A stretch of 64,000 nucleotides of DNA from the NCBI GenBank assembly GCA_964423615.1, contig CAYRFQ010000013.1:62001-126000 (forward strand), written 5' to 3'. The stretch comes from CAYRFQ01 sp964423615. GTDB taxonomy: Bacteria; Planctomycetota; Planctomycetia; Gemmatales; Gemmataceae. The translations under genes and the position numbers were made by a program. Positions within the stretch are counted from its first letter, which is position 1. Each line of letters starts with the position of its first letter. Positions 37,091-45,390 of this stretch are shown piece after piece. The notes under the pieces are model-generated. The model was not told the origin of the DNA, did no database searches, and saw only the letters and a list, made by a program, of their open reading frames with translations.

Positions 37091-37504
37091 ATGAGTGTTG
37101 AGGTCGCTGTTCGATTCGCAAAAGCTCTGGATGCTGAAGACTACCAAACGGCTGAGTCGATGCTCAGCGAGGAATGCGAATATCTTTGTCGCGGCCAAAA
37201 GTACTGCAGTCCTAACGCTATCATTGAGACTTATCGAGGGAATGGGGCTTCTGCGAAAAACGAATTCGACAGCATTGAGTATGAAAGCGATGTCACGAGC
37301 ATTCGAGACGGAGTTGCGCTGATTCATTTCATCGATCATCTGTCGATCCACGAACGCCACTTGACGTTCGAATGCCAACAACTTGTTCATGTCGGTGAGG
37401 ATGGGCGAATTGTGCGAATCGAGCAAATCGATCTACCCGGACAAAGGAAGGCCTTGGCTGCATTTCGTCAGGGAAGTGTCGATGCGGAGTCGAAATGCGA
37501 ATAA
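37091..37504 (+). CDS. NTF2/SnoaL-like small protein
   Basis: 137 aa from ATG 37091, which has TTGGAG about 10 nt upstream; ATG 37061 would add 10 residues. The sequence VAVRFAKALDAEDYQTAESMLSEECEY followed by strands with GVALIHFIDHL and RIVRIEQIDLPGQ is the helix-plus-curved-sheet pattern of the NTF2-like superfamily, which covers enzymes and ligand-binding proteins. No catalytic residues can be assigned. It is cytosolic and alone in its neighbourhood. Confidence 0.65.
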   Translation: MSVEVAVRFAKALDAEDYQTAESMLSEECEYLCRGQKYCSPNAIIETYRGNGASAKNEFDSIEYESDVTSIRDGVALIHFIDHLSIHERHLTFECQQLVHVGEDGRIVRIEQIDLPGQRKALAAFRQGSVDAESKCE

Positions 37505-37750
37505 TGGGGCGGAACATCTGAGAAGCGGGGCAACGCTTCGGGAAACGGTAACCGCTCGAAGACGCCGGAACATTGGTCGTCGGATTTCCGCCTTGATGTT
37601 CGGTCGGTCGATCGGAGGCCGCGTCGCTTGAACTGGGCCGCTCCTTTGCCATAAGTGCCGTGGTAGTTATCATAGCTTCATCGAGTCCCCAGTTCATCCT
37701 GTGGATGATCGATCTCTGCCCAGTTATCGCTTCGAAAAAGGAGAACGACC

Positions 37751-39175
37751 TTGAAACATCTTTACACAATTGCGTTCCTGGCTATTGGACTATGCGTTGT
37801 GCCGATTGCGGCAAGTAGCTTGCAAGATGGCGAATCCAAGGAAGTAGGTCGCTGTTATGCCTCACCACGGGATGCAATGCAATCGCCTCCCGAAAAGATC
37901 GCCTATGTCGTCGCTACCTACGCAGGCACCAAGCAACAGAAGCCGGATTATCTCGCCGTCATCGACACCGATCCGAAATCGAAGACTTACTCGAAAGTCA
38001 TCCATCGTTTGAAGATGCCTAACGTGGGCGACGAATTGCATCATTACGGATGGAATGCGTGCGCGAGTTGTTTTGGCAAGCGTGAACGGCGTTACTTGAT
38101 TCTTCCGGGGTTGGTTTCGAGTCGGATTCATATCGTCGATACGATTAATCCACGCAAGCCTAAGCTCCACAAAGTCATCGAACCTGAAGAGGTGATTCGC
38201 AAAACCAAACTCACCGGACCGCATACCGTCCACTGCTTGGCTAATGGCAAGATCATGATTTCTATGCTCGGGAATGAGAAAGGTGAAGCTCCAGGTGGTT
38301 TCCTCGTACTCAACGACAAGTTCGAAGTCGAGGGTAGCTGGGCGACGAGTCGCAAGGGTATGCGCTTCAATTATGATTTTTGGTATCAACCTCGCCACAA
38401 CGTAATGGTCAGTAGTGAATGGGGAGCCCTCAACACGGTTCGTCCTGGATTCAAGTTCGAAGATCTCAAGGCAGGGAAGTACGGCCAGCGGCTTCAATTT
38501 TGGGATTGGGAGAAGAAACGAATTACCCAGACGATTGACTTGGGAGCGGACGGTATGATCCCCCTTGAGGTTCGATTCCATCACGACCCGAAAAGCACTC
38601 ACGGGTTCGTTGGGGCGGCGTTGTCGAGCGCGATCTGGCACTGGCACAAGGACAAGGGCCAGTGGAAGGCGGAAAAGGTCGTCCAGGTGGAGAGCAAGAA
38701 AGTCGAAGGTTGGGACATCCCGGTTCCGGGACTCATTACGGACATTTTGCTTTCGATGGACGATCGTTGGCTTTACTTATCCAACTGGCTCCACGGGGAT
38801 CTTCGGCAGTACGACATCAGTGATCCTTCGAATCCCAAACTCACTGGTCGGGTGTGGCTCGGCGGAGTGCTTGGGAAAAAATCTGCGTGGGATGGCAAGA
38901 AGTTGGAAGGTGGACCGCAGATGATCCAACTGAGTCTGGATGGAAAACGACTCTATGTGACGAGTTCGCTGTTCAGTAGTTGGGACAATCAATTCTATCC
39001 CAACATCGCCAAGAAAGGGTCGTACATGTTGCTGGTTAATTGCGACACAGAAAAAGGCGGCATGACATTGAACAAGGACTTCTATGTTGATTTCGGCCAA
39101 GAGCCGGATGGCCCGGTTCGGGCTCATGAGATTCGATTCCCTTATGGGGATTCGACGTCGGATATTTGGCAATAA
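37751..39175 (+). CDS. Secreted selenium-binding-protein (SBP56/methanethiol oxidase) family protein
   Basis: 474 aa from TTG 37751, which has AAGGAG 8 nt upstream. A signal peptide (about residues 1-22) is present. The SBP56 fold motifs are clear: YASPRDAMQSPPEKIAYV at the start, HHYGWNACASCFG with the CxxC, LTGPHTVHC, FWYQPRHNVMVSSEWG, RVWLGGVLGK and a GPVRAHEIRFPYGD end. Human and bacterial members oxidise methanethiol to H2S, formaldehyde and peroxide. Periplasmic export fits known bacterial MTO. Whether this one is active is inferred from the conserved His and Cys residues. It is monocistronic, with a hairpin about 45 nt after its stop. Confidence 0.85.
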   Translation: MKHLYTIAFLAIGLCVVPIAASSLQDGESKEVGRCYASPRDAMQSPPEKIAYVVATYAGTKQQKPDYLAVIDTDPKSKTYSKVIHRLKMPNVGDELHHYGWNACASCFGKRERRYLILPGLVSSRIHIVDTINPRKPKLHKVIEPEEVIRKTKLTGPHTVHCLANGKIMISMLGNEKGEAPGGFLVLNDKFEVEGSWATSRKGMRFNYDFWYQPRHNVMVSSEWGALNTVRPGFKFEDLKAGKYGQRLQFWDWEKKRITQTIDLGADGMIPLEVRFHHDPKSTHGFVGAALSSAIWHWHKDKGQWKAEKVVQVESKKVEGWDIPVPGLITDILLSMDDRWLYLSNWLHGDLRQYDISDPSNPKLTGRVWLGGVLGKKSAWDGKKLEGGPQMIQLSLDGKRLYVTSSLFSSWDNQFYPNIAKKGSYMLLVNCDTEKGGMTLNKDFYVDFGQEPDGPVRAHEIRFPYGDSTSDIWQ

Positions 39176-39219
39176 TTCAGTGAGCACGGAAGTGCTTATC
39201 CTTCTTGTCAACTGTTCCA

Positions 39220-39257
39220 GGCCGCGTGAAGACTCTGGCCGAGTCACTCACGCGGCC
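39220..39257 (+). terminator. Possible terminator hairpin
   Basis: GGCCGCGTGA (39220-39229) pairs exactly with TCACGCGGCC (39248-39257), 18-nt loop, 45 nt after the SBP56 stop. There is no T-tract, so it may be a repeat rather than an intrinsic terminator. Confidence 0.4.
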
Positions 39258-39341
39258 CTGATATTCCGGTCTGAACGTAGAAGCTGTATTTCCAAATACC
39301 GAAAATCGGCAATGACGTTTCATCCCTATTGCGAGTGAGGT

Positions 39342-39701
39342 GTGGCGTTGGCAAGTAAACCAACTATATCCTGCAGCGTCTCGGTCAAAGGCCTCCTAAC
39401 TCAAGTCCCCGCGGAATTCCGCAACAGCATTGACGTTCAACGTTTGGTAGATGATGTTTATACGCTAATCTGTTTTTCTGGCATGAAAAACAATGCTACG
39501 TCCATTATTGACTCGGCAACTTTAAGGCGGGCACTTAAAAATCTGGATGCCGAGCCAGAGAGAATTGTCGTGGTCGCTCATTCGCTGACGGCCGAAGCGT
39601 TAGCTTTGTTGGAAGAGCGAGACGGCCTAGCCTTTGTGACGTCGGAGTTCTACTGGACGGATGAGAGGTGGGAGACGGTTCGGGACAAGTATCTTCGGTG
39701 A
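39342..39701 (+). CDS. Hypothetical protein, 119 aa
   Basis: GTG start with GAGTGAGG immediately upstream. Soluble; a conserved-looking C-terminal part with RIVVVAHSLTAEALALLEERDGLAFVTSEFYWTDERW, compatible with an alpha/beta fold. No family recognised. Codon use resembles the neighbours. It is followed after 70 nt by a small membrane-protein gene. Confidence 0.55.
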   Translation: MALASKPTISCSVSVKGLLTQVPAEFRNSIDVQRLVDDVYTLICFSGMKNNATSIIDSATLRRALKNLDAEPERIVVVAHSLTAEALALLEERDGLAFVTSEFYWTDERWETVRDKYLR

Positions 39702-39771
39702 AGCCTTTCGATTGGAAGTGTCTTTGTCGGAACGAATGACGGAGAGTAATTCCGGATAAGGAGAGGACATT

Positions 39772-40068
39772 ATGGGCTCGCCCAAGCTCCAAAAAGGAAA
39801 ACCGGTCTCTCTTTCAACTTCCAAAGCCGTACAGGGGATCATTTTTCGACTCATTTTTCTGGGACTTGTACTCCTAATCGTCTTCGGGGTTGTTGCCGTC
39901 ATTGCTTGTCTCACAGGAGTTGGAGTAACGTCCGGATTGCCATGTGCATCGATCGGTTTTTTCTTGGTTGGTCTTGCGGATGTGGCTTTCACAGGAATGA
40001 TGGTTGGAAAGGTCATCTGGTCCCTGCTCCGAAAGGAGCACCTGGTTTTCGGTTCGTGGGCATTATAG
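39772..40068 (+). CDS. Small membrane protein with two helices, 98 aa
   Basis: The ATG at 39772 follows AAGGAGAGG. Two hydrophobic segments (about residues 24-46 and 50-75) are separated by a short loop and preceded by a basic N-terminus. No family recognised. The end overlaps by 6 nt with the end of an opposite-strand open frame. Confidence 0.5.
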   Translation: MGSPKLQKGKPVSLSTSKAVQGIIFRLIFLGLVLLIVFGVVAVIACLTGVGVTSGLPCASIGFFLVGLADVAFTGMMVGKVIWSLLRKEHLVFGSWAL

Positions 40069-40350
40069 CGCATTGTTGATTCTGGTCGTGTGCTGGATTA
40101 CATCTCGCACGATAACATCCAAGATATTTGGATCAAGAAAGAACGGATCGGGGCTGGTCGACGAATCGTAACGCTTGAGAAGATCCTGATCGGTTAATAG
40201 GAATTCGATGATCGAGAGACAGTCCTCGCATCTGGATCGTCCCTGGTGTCGGGTGATCGCAAGGAGTGTGATTTGGTAATCGATGACGTCTATGAAGAGC
40301 CCGTCAAGAAAACCCATTAGAGCAAAACAATCTCTATACGAGTTACGCAA
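40063..40350 (-). CDS. Hypothetical protein, 95 aa (uncertain)
   Basis: An open frame on the minus strand with plausible amino-acid composition (acidic, Leu/Ile-rich, SIIEFLLTDQDLLKRYD in the middle) but no recognised family and no clear ribosome site. It is convergent with the preceding small membrane gene. It could be chance coding. Confidence 0.3.
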   Translation of the reverse strand: MRNSYRDCFALMGFLDGLFIDVIDYQITLLAITRHQGRSRCEDCLSIIEFLLTDQDLLKRYDSSTSPDPFFLDPNILDVIVRDVIQHTTRINNAL

Positions 40351-40570
40351 TTAGGTGACACTTAAACACACGACTTACGGAAAAATGCTTGCCTCTGGGT
40401 CGCCCACGCAACTTGGGCAATTCACTTTTCGGCAGTTTTTATGTACAAAACCTATCGACTGCGTAACTCCTACCCACATCTTTTGGAGTCGCGTTCGGAA
40501 TAGTCGGAGTTTCTCGGAGTCGAGCACCTGGCCGAACTTGGTTTGGGCCTCGCGGCACCAGAGGTAGATC

Positions 40571-40810
40571 TCAACACCCCGGTTTTTTTCCGACCCACCG
40601 TTCTAATATTTGTGGGTAAACCTCAGGTCTGTTGGAGTTGTTTTTCTGGTCAAAATCAAAAGCAACTTCATCGGTCGCCGCCGTGTTGTCGGCAATCAGG
40701 AGCCTGGCTGCGGAGCGTTCGGGGACGTAGAGTTTGGGGTCGTGGTCTCTGCCGTCGACCAGTTCGTGGCGTTGGGATTGTGTCAGTGTCAAAGTACTTC
40801 GGCGAGCCAT
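40571..40810 (-). pseudogene. Truncated transposase-type HTH fragment
   Basis: From ATG 40810, the first about 45 residues (MARRSTLTLTQSQRHELVDG, then RDHDPKLYVPERSAARLLIAD) resemble the N-terminus of helix-turn-helix transposase-associated proteins common in planctomycetes, in which the phrase runs RERAAALLKIAEG. The similarity then ends abruptly and the frame closes after 80 codons, so most of the original protein is missing. This is a remnant next to phoB. Confidence 0.5.
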
Positions 40811-40846
40811 CGCGAAATCTTTACCGATTTTGATCGTCAAAAATCA

Positions 40847-41545
40847 TTAGGCCGTTTCGGGCATCGTTTCGCGAAACCGATAACCGACGCCGCGGACGGT
40901 CTCGATGTAGTCTATCGTGGTTCCCAGTTTCCGACGCAACGTCTTGATATGGACGTCGATCGTTCGTTCGAGGACGATGGCCCCCTCGCCGATGGCGACG
41001 TCCATCAATTGGGGACGAGTGAACGCTCGGCCTGGTTGACGGAGCATGCACTCAAGCAACCGGAACTCGGTGGGGGTCAGTTCCAGTTCTTCTTCGTTGA
41101 TCGTGGCCCGATGGCGGACCCGGTCGATACGAACCCCGAGGTGTTCGATCAGGTCGTTGTCAGAAGTCGTCTCGGATCGACGAAGAAGGGCTTTGATACG
41201 CTGCATCAAGACCTTGACCAAGAAGGGCTTGGTCACATAATCGTCGGCCCCCATGCTGAATCCGACGATTTGGTCCGTTTCTTCCGATTTGGCCGTCAGT
41301 ATAAGAATGGGAACGGTCCGGGTCTTTTCGCCGGCCCGCAGTTCACGACAAATTTCGTCGCCGCGAAGTGTTGGGAGCATCCAGTCGAGAATGATCAGGT
41401 CTGGGATTTGCATCTGGGCTTTGCGAAGCCCCTCCTGCCCATCGTGAGAGATCATGACCTCATAACCTTCTTTTTCAAGGTTATATTTCAAGACGTCGGT
41501 CATGTCGCGTTCGTCTTCAATGATCAAGATGCGTGGGCGGGTCAT
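40847..41545 (-). CDS. phoB: Phosphate regulon response regulator PhoB
   Basis: 232 aa. Receiver domain: acidic pair ED at residues 10-11, phosphoacceptor D54 in ILDWMLP, ILTAKSEE and the switch lysine in TKPF. C-terminal winged helix of the OmpR/PhoB type, ELTPTEFRLLECMLRQPGRAFTR and ERTIDVHIKTLRRKLG. When phosphorylated by PhoR it should activate pst and other low-phosphate genes. It is the last gene of the pst-pho cluster, downstream of phoU. Confidence 0.93.
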   Translation of the reverse strand: MTRPRILIIEDERDMTDVLKYNLEKEGYEVMISHDGQEGLRKAQMQIPDLIILDWMLPTLRGDEICRELRAGEKTRTVPILILTAKSEETDQIVGFSMGADDYVTKPFLVKVLMQRIKALLRRSETTSDNDLIEHLGVRIDRVRHRATINEEELELTPTEFRLLECMLRQPGRAFTRPQLMDVAIGEGAIVLERTIDVHIKTLRRKLGTTIDYIETVRGVGYRFRETMPETA

Positions 41546-41647
41546 TGTGGTAAAGTACCTCGTAGCTTACGAAATGACAACAATCCCCTGTGTAGTACAA
41601 TGTAGGGCGCTACAGTGCAGGTGTCACGGGAGAAACGGAAATTCTCC

Positions 41648-42310
41648 TCATTTCCGTCTTGGGCGATGCCGGACAATTTCTCCCTCCGCCAGGTAGATGA
41701 CTTCTTCAGCAATATTGGTTGCGTGGTCGGCAATTCGTTCGAGGTGGCGGACGGCCGAGAACATGGAAAGTCCAGGCGTTACCATGAGTGGAGCTTGCTG
41801 CATGATTTGGATCAATTCCGCGATAATGTCCTGGTTATAGCGATCGACGTCGTCTTCCAACCGTAACACGCTACGGGCCAGATCGGTGTCGATATCGACG
41901 AACGAGTCGAGACTTTGGCGGACCATGTTCGTCGTCAACTCGGTCATTTGAGAAAGTTGGTGCGGAACCGGGACTGGAGGCATTTTGGTCAACAGCATGG
42001 CTCGCTCGGCAATCTCTTCGGCCAGGTCACCCATGCGTTCGAGGTCGGTAATGATCTTCAGAGCCACAACGATGCGGCGGAGGTCAGTTGCCACCGGTTG
42101 ATGCAAGGCCAAGAGCTTGAGACATTCTTCCTGGATGCGATTCTCATCCTGGTCGATGAGTAACTCACACTCGAGGACGTCGTGAGCTCGGGTGACGTCG
42201 CGTTCCTGCAGCGCTTGATTGGCTTTGCCTACGGCTTCTTCGACCGAAGCTGCCATTCCCATAATCGCTTGTTGGAGACTGTCCAGGTCTCGTTGGAGGT
42301 GTTTGGACAT
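41648..42310 (-). CDS. phoU: Phosphate transport regulator PhoU
   Basis: 220 aa, two three-helix bundles with the repeated PhoU motif E-x-x-x-D-x-x-E (ECELLIDQDENRIQEECLKL and RLEDDVDRYNQDIIAEL) and paired ERMGDLAEEIAERA/ERIADHATNIAEEVIY. It links the Pst transporter to PhoR, damping the response when phosphate is plentiful. It lies 113 nt downstream of pstB and 102 nt upstream of phoB. Confidence 0.94.
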   Translation of the reverse strand: MSKHLQRDLDSLQQAIMGMAASVEEAVGKANQALQERDVTRAHDVLECELLIDQDENRIQEECLKLLALHQPVATDLRRIVVALKIITDLERMGDLAEEIAERAMLLTKMPPVPVPHQLSQMTELTTNMVRQSLDSFVDIDTDLARSVLRLEDDVDRYNQDIIAELIQIMQQAPLMVTPGLSMFSAVRHLERIADHATNIAEEVIYLAEGEIVRHRPRRK

Positions 42311-42423
42311 TGTAAGGTTCCGTCAGTTTGGGCGAGGCGAATTCACGTTTTGTCTCGTCCGAGCAGCGCCTCTCGCTCCATCGAATCAAAACAAAACCTG
42401 GGCGAACACGTAAGACGGTTCAA

Positions 42424-43251
42424 CTAGCCGAAACGCCCGGTAATGTAATCCTCGGTGTCTTTGTTTTGGGGCCTCGTGAACATTGCGTCGGTTGGCCCGA
42501 CTTCGATCAACTTTCCTTCGAAGAAGAAAGCCGTGGTGTCGGAGACGCGGGCTGCTTGCTGCATGTTGTGAGTGACGATGACGATGGTGTAGTTCGTCCG
42601 CAGTTCAAAGATGAGATCTTCGATGCGGCGTGTGGATTGGGGGTCCAGAGCCGAGGCCGGTTCGTCCATCAACAAGACGTCTGGGCTCGTCGCCAGGGCC
42701 CGGGCAATGCACAGCCTTTGTTGTTGTCCTCCAGAAAGGTCCAGCGCCGATTTGTCCAATCGGTCCTTCACCTCTTCCCACAACGCCGCCTGGCGTAAAC
42801 ACCGTTCGGTGATTTCCATGAGTCGCGACTTGTCCTTCAACCCCGCGACTTTGGGGCCGAACACGACGTTCTCGAAGATCGATTTGGGGAACGGGTTGGA
42901 CTTTTGGAACACCATACCGACGCGGCGCCGCAAGTCGACCATGTCGATGTCACGGCGGTAGATGTCCTGGCCGTCGAGGAGGATCTCGCCTTTAACGCGT
43001 GTTCCCTCGATCAAATCGTTCATGCGGTTGAGGGTCCGCAGGAATGTCGATTTACCACATCCCGACGGGCCGATCAGGGCCAACACGGAATTCTCGGGGA
43101 TCGTCAAGCTGATGTCGAAAAGGGATTGTCGCGTCCCGTACCAGAACGAAAGGTCTTTGACCTCGAACTTGTGCCGGACTTGTTCACGAGAAACCTCGCG
43201 ACCCTTTTGGTTTCGGTCTTCGATGATCGCGGCGTAAGGTAGCGTAGACAA
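42424..43251 (-). CDS. pstB: Phosphate ABC transporter ATP-binding protein PstB
   Basis: 275 aa from TTG 43251, with GAGGTG 6 nt upstream. GPSGCGKST Walker A, LNRMNDLI typical of PstB, LSGGQQQR signature, LLMDEPASALDP Walker B, and IVIVTHNMQQAARVSD. It drives phosphate import with PstA/PstC. It is separated from the other pst genes by phoR and a PD-(D/E)XK-like gene, and from phoR by 307 nt containing the 43324-43430 repeat. Confidence 0.95.
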   Translation of the reverse strand: MSTLPYAAIIEDRNQKGREVSREQVRHKFEVKDLSFWYGTRQSLFDISLTIPENSVLALIGPSGCGKSTFLRTLNRMNDLIEGTRVKGEILLDGQDIYRRDIDMVDLRRRVGMVFQKSNPFPKSIFENVVFGPKVAGLKDKSRLMEITERCLRQAALWEEVKDRLDKSALDLSGGQQQRLCIARALATSPDVLLMDEPASALDPQSTRRIEDLIFELRTNYTIVIVTHNMQQAARVSDTTAFFFEGKLIEVGPTDAMFTRPQNKDTEDYITGRFG

Positions 43252-43323
43252 GAAAACACCTCATTGATTGCGGACACAGAGTCGAGAGTTTGTTGTTTTG
43301 GCTGAGGCACGCGAAATGTCTAG

Positions 43324-43430
43324 TTGTCCGGTTTTTCTATTCGTCGTAGGTACACGCGGCCTGCGTGTACTTAGAAAGCTCTGTCAAGACAAACGTACAC
43401 GTCCCTCGCGTGTACCTGCGAACCGGACAA
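43324..43430. repeat. MITE-like palindromic element (107 nt, two cores)
   Basis: Terminal inverted repeats TTGTCCGGTT (43324-43333) and AACCGGACAA (43421-43430) are perfect. Inside lie GGTACACGCGGCCTGCGTGT and GTACACGTCCCTCGCGTGTA cores, joined by GAAAGCTCTGTCAAGACAA. It sits between phoR and pstB. Same length and plan as 35821-35927. Confidence 0.88.
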
Positions 43431-43558
43431 GCAGTTCTTTTCCGTTCCTCGGCCAAATTCATCCCAGCCTGGACAGAATGCCAGGGAAAAAGAGGACCAA
43501 CAAACCATACTTTTTCTTCGCGACTTCGCTTGGGGTTCTTTCTCGCGACCCTCGGCCC

Positions 43559-45355
43559 TCAGCTTTGTAAAGTATCACGCTGTGGCCTGGGGAGCCGCAC
43601 ACGGAACGTGGCTCCTTCGTTCATCTTACTCTCGACCTGGACACTCCCTTGCATTGCTTGGACCAGGTGTTTGACGATCGAGAGCCCAAGTCCCGTGCCC
43701 CCGAGTTCGCGGGAGCGGGCTTTGTCGATTCGGAAAAACCGTTCGAAGATTCTCGGGAGTTTCTCGGGTGGAATTCCGATCCCCGAGTCTTTCACCTCAA
43801 GGAACGCCCATTCGTCTTCCTCCCACCATCGGATCCAAATGGAGGTGTCTTCGGGAGTGTACTTGATGGCGTTATCGAACAAGTTGTCGAAGATCTTGAT
43901 GACGGCTTCCTCGTCGGCCCAGACAAAAATGTCTTCGTCTGGTGGTTCGAGAACAATCTGTTGGCGTTTCGCATCGGCGAGGCTTTGCCGGCGACCGATC
44001 CGATCCAGGATGACGGTTCGTAAGTTGACGGCTTCGAACACGTAAGTTTCGCCTCCAGACTCGACACGAGCGAGGCTCAACAAGTCCGAAACGAGTGCCT
44101 CCAACCGCTCGGACTGCTCGCTAATTCGGGATACAAACCGATCACGGTTCTCTTCGTCTTCCAAGGCCCCGGCGAGTAATGTTTCGGACGTCGCCATGAT
44201 GACCGAAAGGGGTGTCTTCAGTTCGTGCGAAACGTTGGCCACGAACTCTTGACGAATGCGTTCGAGCCGTCGCAGCTCCGTCGTGTCGTGCAGGACCAGG
44301 ACGGCACCGCGTGGCGGAGTTCCAGGCAACGGCCCGGCGTGGACCGTCAAACTCTTAACGTCCGAACCCTTCCATTCCAGTTCTTGCTTGTGTCCTTTGT
44401 AATCCGAAAGGGCCGACTTGACGACGTCTTGGATCGATCGGTGTCGGACGACTTCCCAAAGTCGGCGTCCCACGACGGTCCGAGTTTCGAACTCGAGTAA
44501 CTGACCCGCGCGTTCGTTAGCGAACAAAATGTGTTGGTCGCCGTCCACAGCGATGACGCCTTCGACCATACTACTCAAGACAGCCCGGAGTTGTTGCCGG
44601 TCGTCGTCGAGCTGCGTGAATAGAGCCGCGAGGCGTTCACTCGTCTCGTTGAACGTCCGAGCCAAGATGCCGATTTCGTTGCGTCCGGCGGCGTAGACAC
44701 GGCGGCCGTAATCGCCCGCCGCAATCCCCTCGACGCTCACAGCTAACTCGCTCAACGGACGAATGATCCGTCGGGTAAACAAAAACGCCAGCAACAAGCC
44801 AAAACTGCCAGTGATCCCTACGATCAGCCACACTTCTAATCGGAGCGTTGCCATGTGGCTTTGTATCTTCCCGACCCGCATCCCGACCTGGATGACGTCG
44901 ACCGGAACGGCCTGAGACGTTGCTGGATTGTTATACAACGCGACGTACATCATGGTTTCGCCAGCGTCGTGGCTGTACCGAGTGTGGAACCCTTTTTCTT
45001 GGGTCATCTGAGCCGTACGAATTTCTTTGGTATTCAGTTGCTCGCCGTTCCGGAAGGAACTGGAGTCGACGATGATGGTTCTGTCTTTGTCGAGCAGAGT
45101 AATCTTCACACTCCATGTCTCTTCCAGTCCGAGTAGGTGAGACTGAAGCGTTTCGATGGAGGCACTGCCGGGCAACTTCGCAAGAGCGTTCTGCACGACG
45201 CGGGCCTTGACAAGCAAATCGCTCTCGAGTTTTTTTTGTTCGCTCACCTCGGCGCGGTTGAGGGCGAAAAAACCCAAGCAAACGATCGCAAGCACCAACA
45301 CGCCGCCAGAGGCCACGAAGAATTGCCAGAACATTCCGGACTTCCACATACTCAT
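43559..45355 (-). CDS. phoR: Phosphate sensor histidine kinase PhoR
   Basis: 598 aa. Membrane helix 1 about 9-31, extracytoplasmic sensor domain to about 172, helix 2 about 175-194, HAMP to about 248, PAS domain about 255-360, then HisKA with phosphorylated H377 in FVANVSHELKTPLS and HATPase_c with FDNLFDNAIKYTP, DSGIGIPPEKL and GGTGLGLSIVKHL. The periplasmic sensor is larger than in E. coli PhoR and resembles the Bacillus type. Its place between pst genes and phoB fixes the assignment. Confidence 0.93.
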   Translation of the reverse strand: MSMWKSGMFWQFFVASGGVLVLAIVCLGFFALNRAEVSEQKKLESDLLVKARVVQNALAKLPGSASIETLQSHLLGLEETWSVKITLLDKDRTIIVDSSSFRNGEQLNTKEIRTAQMTQEKGFHTRYSHDAGETMMYVALYNNPATSQAVPVDVIQVGMRVGKIQSHMATLRLEVWLIVGITGSFGLLLAFLFTRRIIRPLSELAVSVEGIAAGDYGRRVYAAGRNEIGILARTFNETSERLAALFTQLDDDRQQLRAVLSSMVEGVIAVDGDQHILFANERAGQLLEFETRTVVGRRLWEVVRHRSIQDVVKSALSDYKGHKQELEWKGSDVKSLTVHAGPLPGTPPRGAVLVLHDTTELRRLERIRQEFVANVSHELKTPLSVIMATSETLLAGALEDEENRDRFVSRISEQSERLEALVSDLLSLARVESGGETYVFEAVNLRTVILDRIGRRQSLADAKRQQIVLEPPDEDIFVWADEEAVIKIFDNLFDNAIKYTPEDTSIWIRWWEEDEWAFLEVKDSGIGIPPEKLPRIFERFFRIDKARSRELGGTGLGLSIVKHLVQAMQGSVQVESKMNEGATFRVRLPRPQRDTLQS

Positions 45356-45390
45356 GGCCTTTACACTCTCACTACGGAATAGTTTTATCC

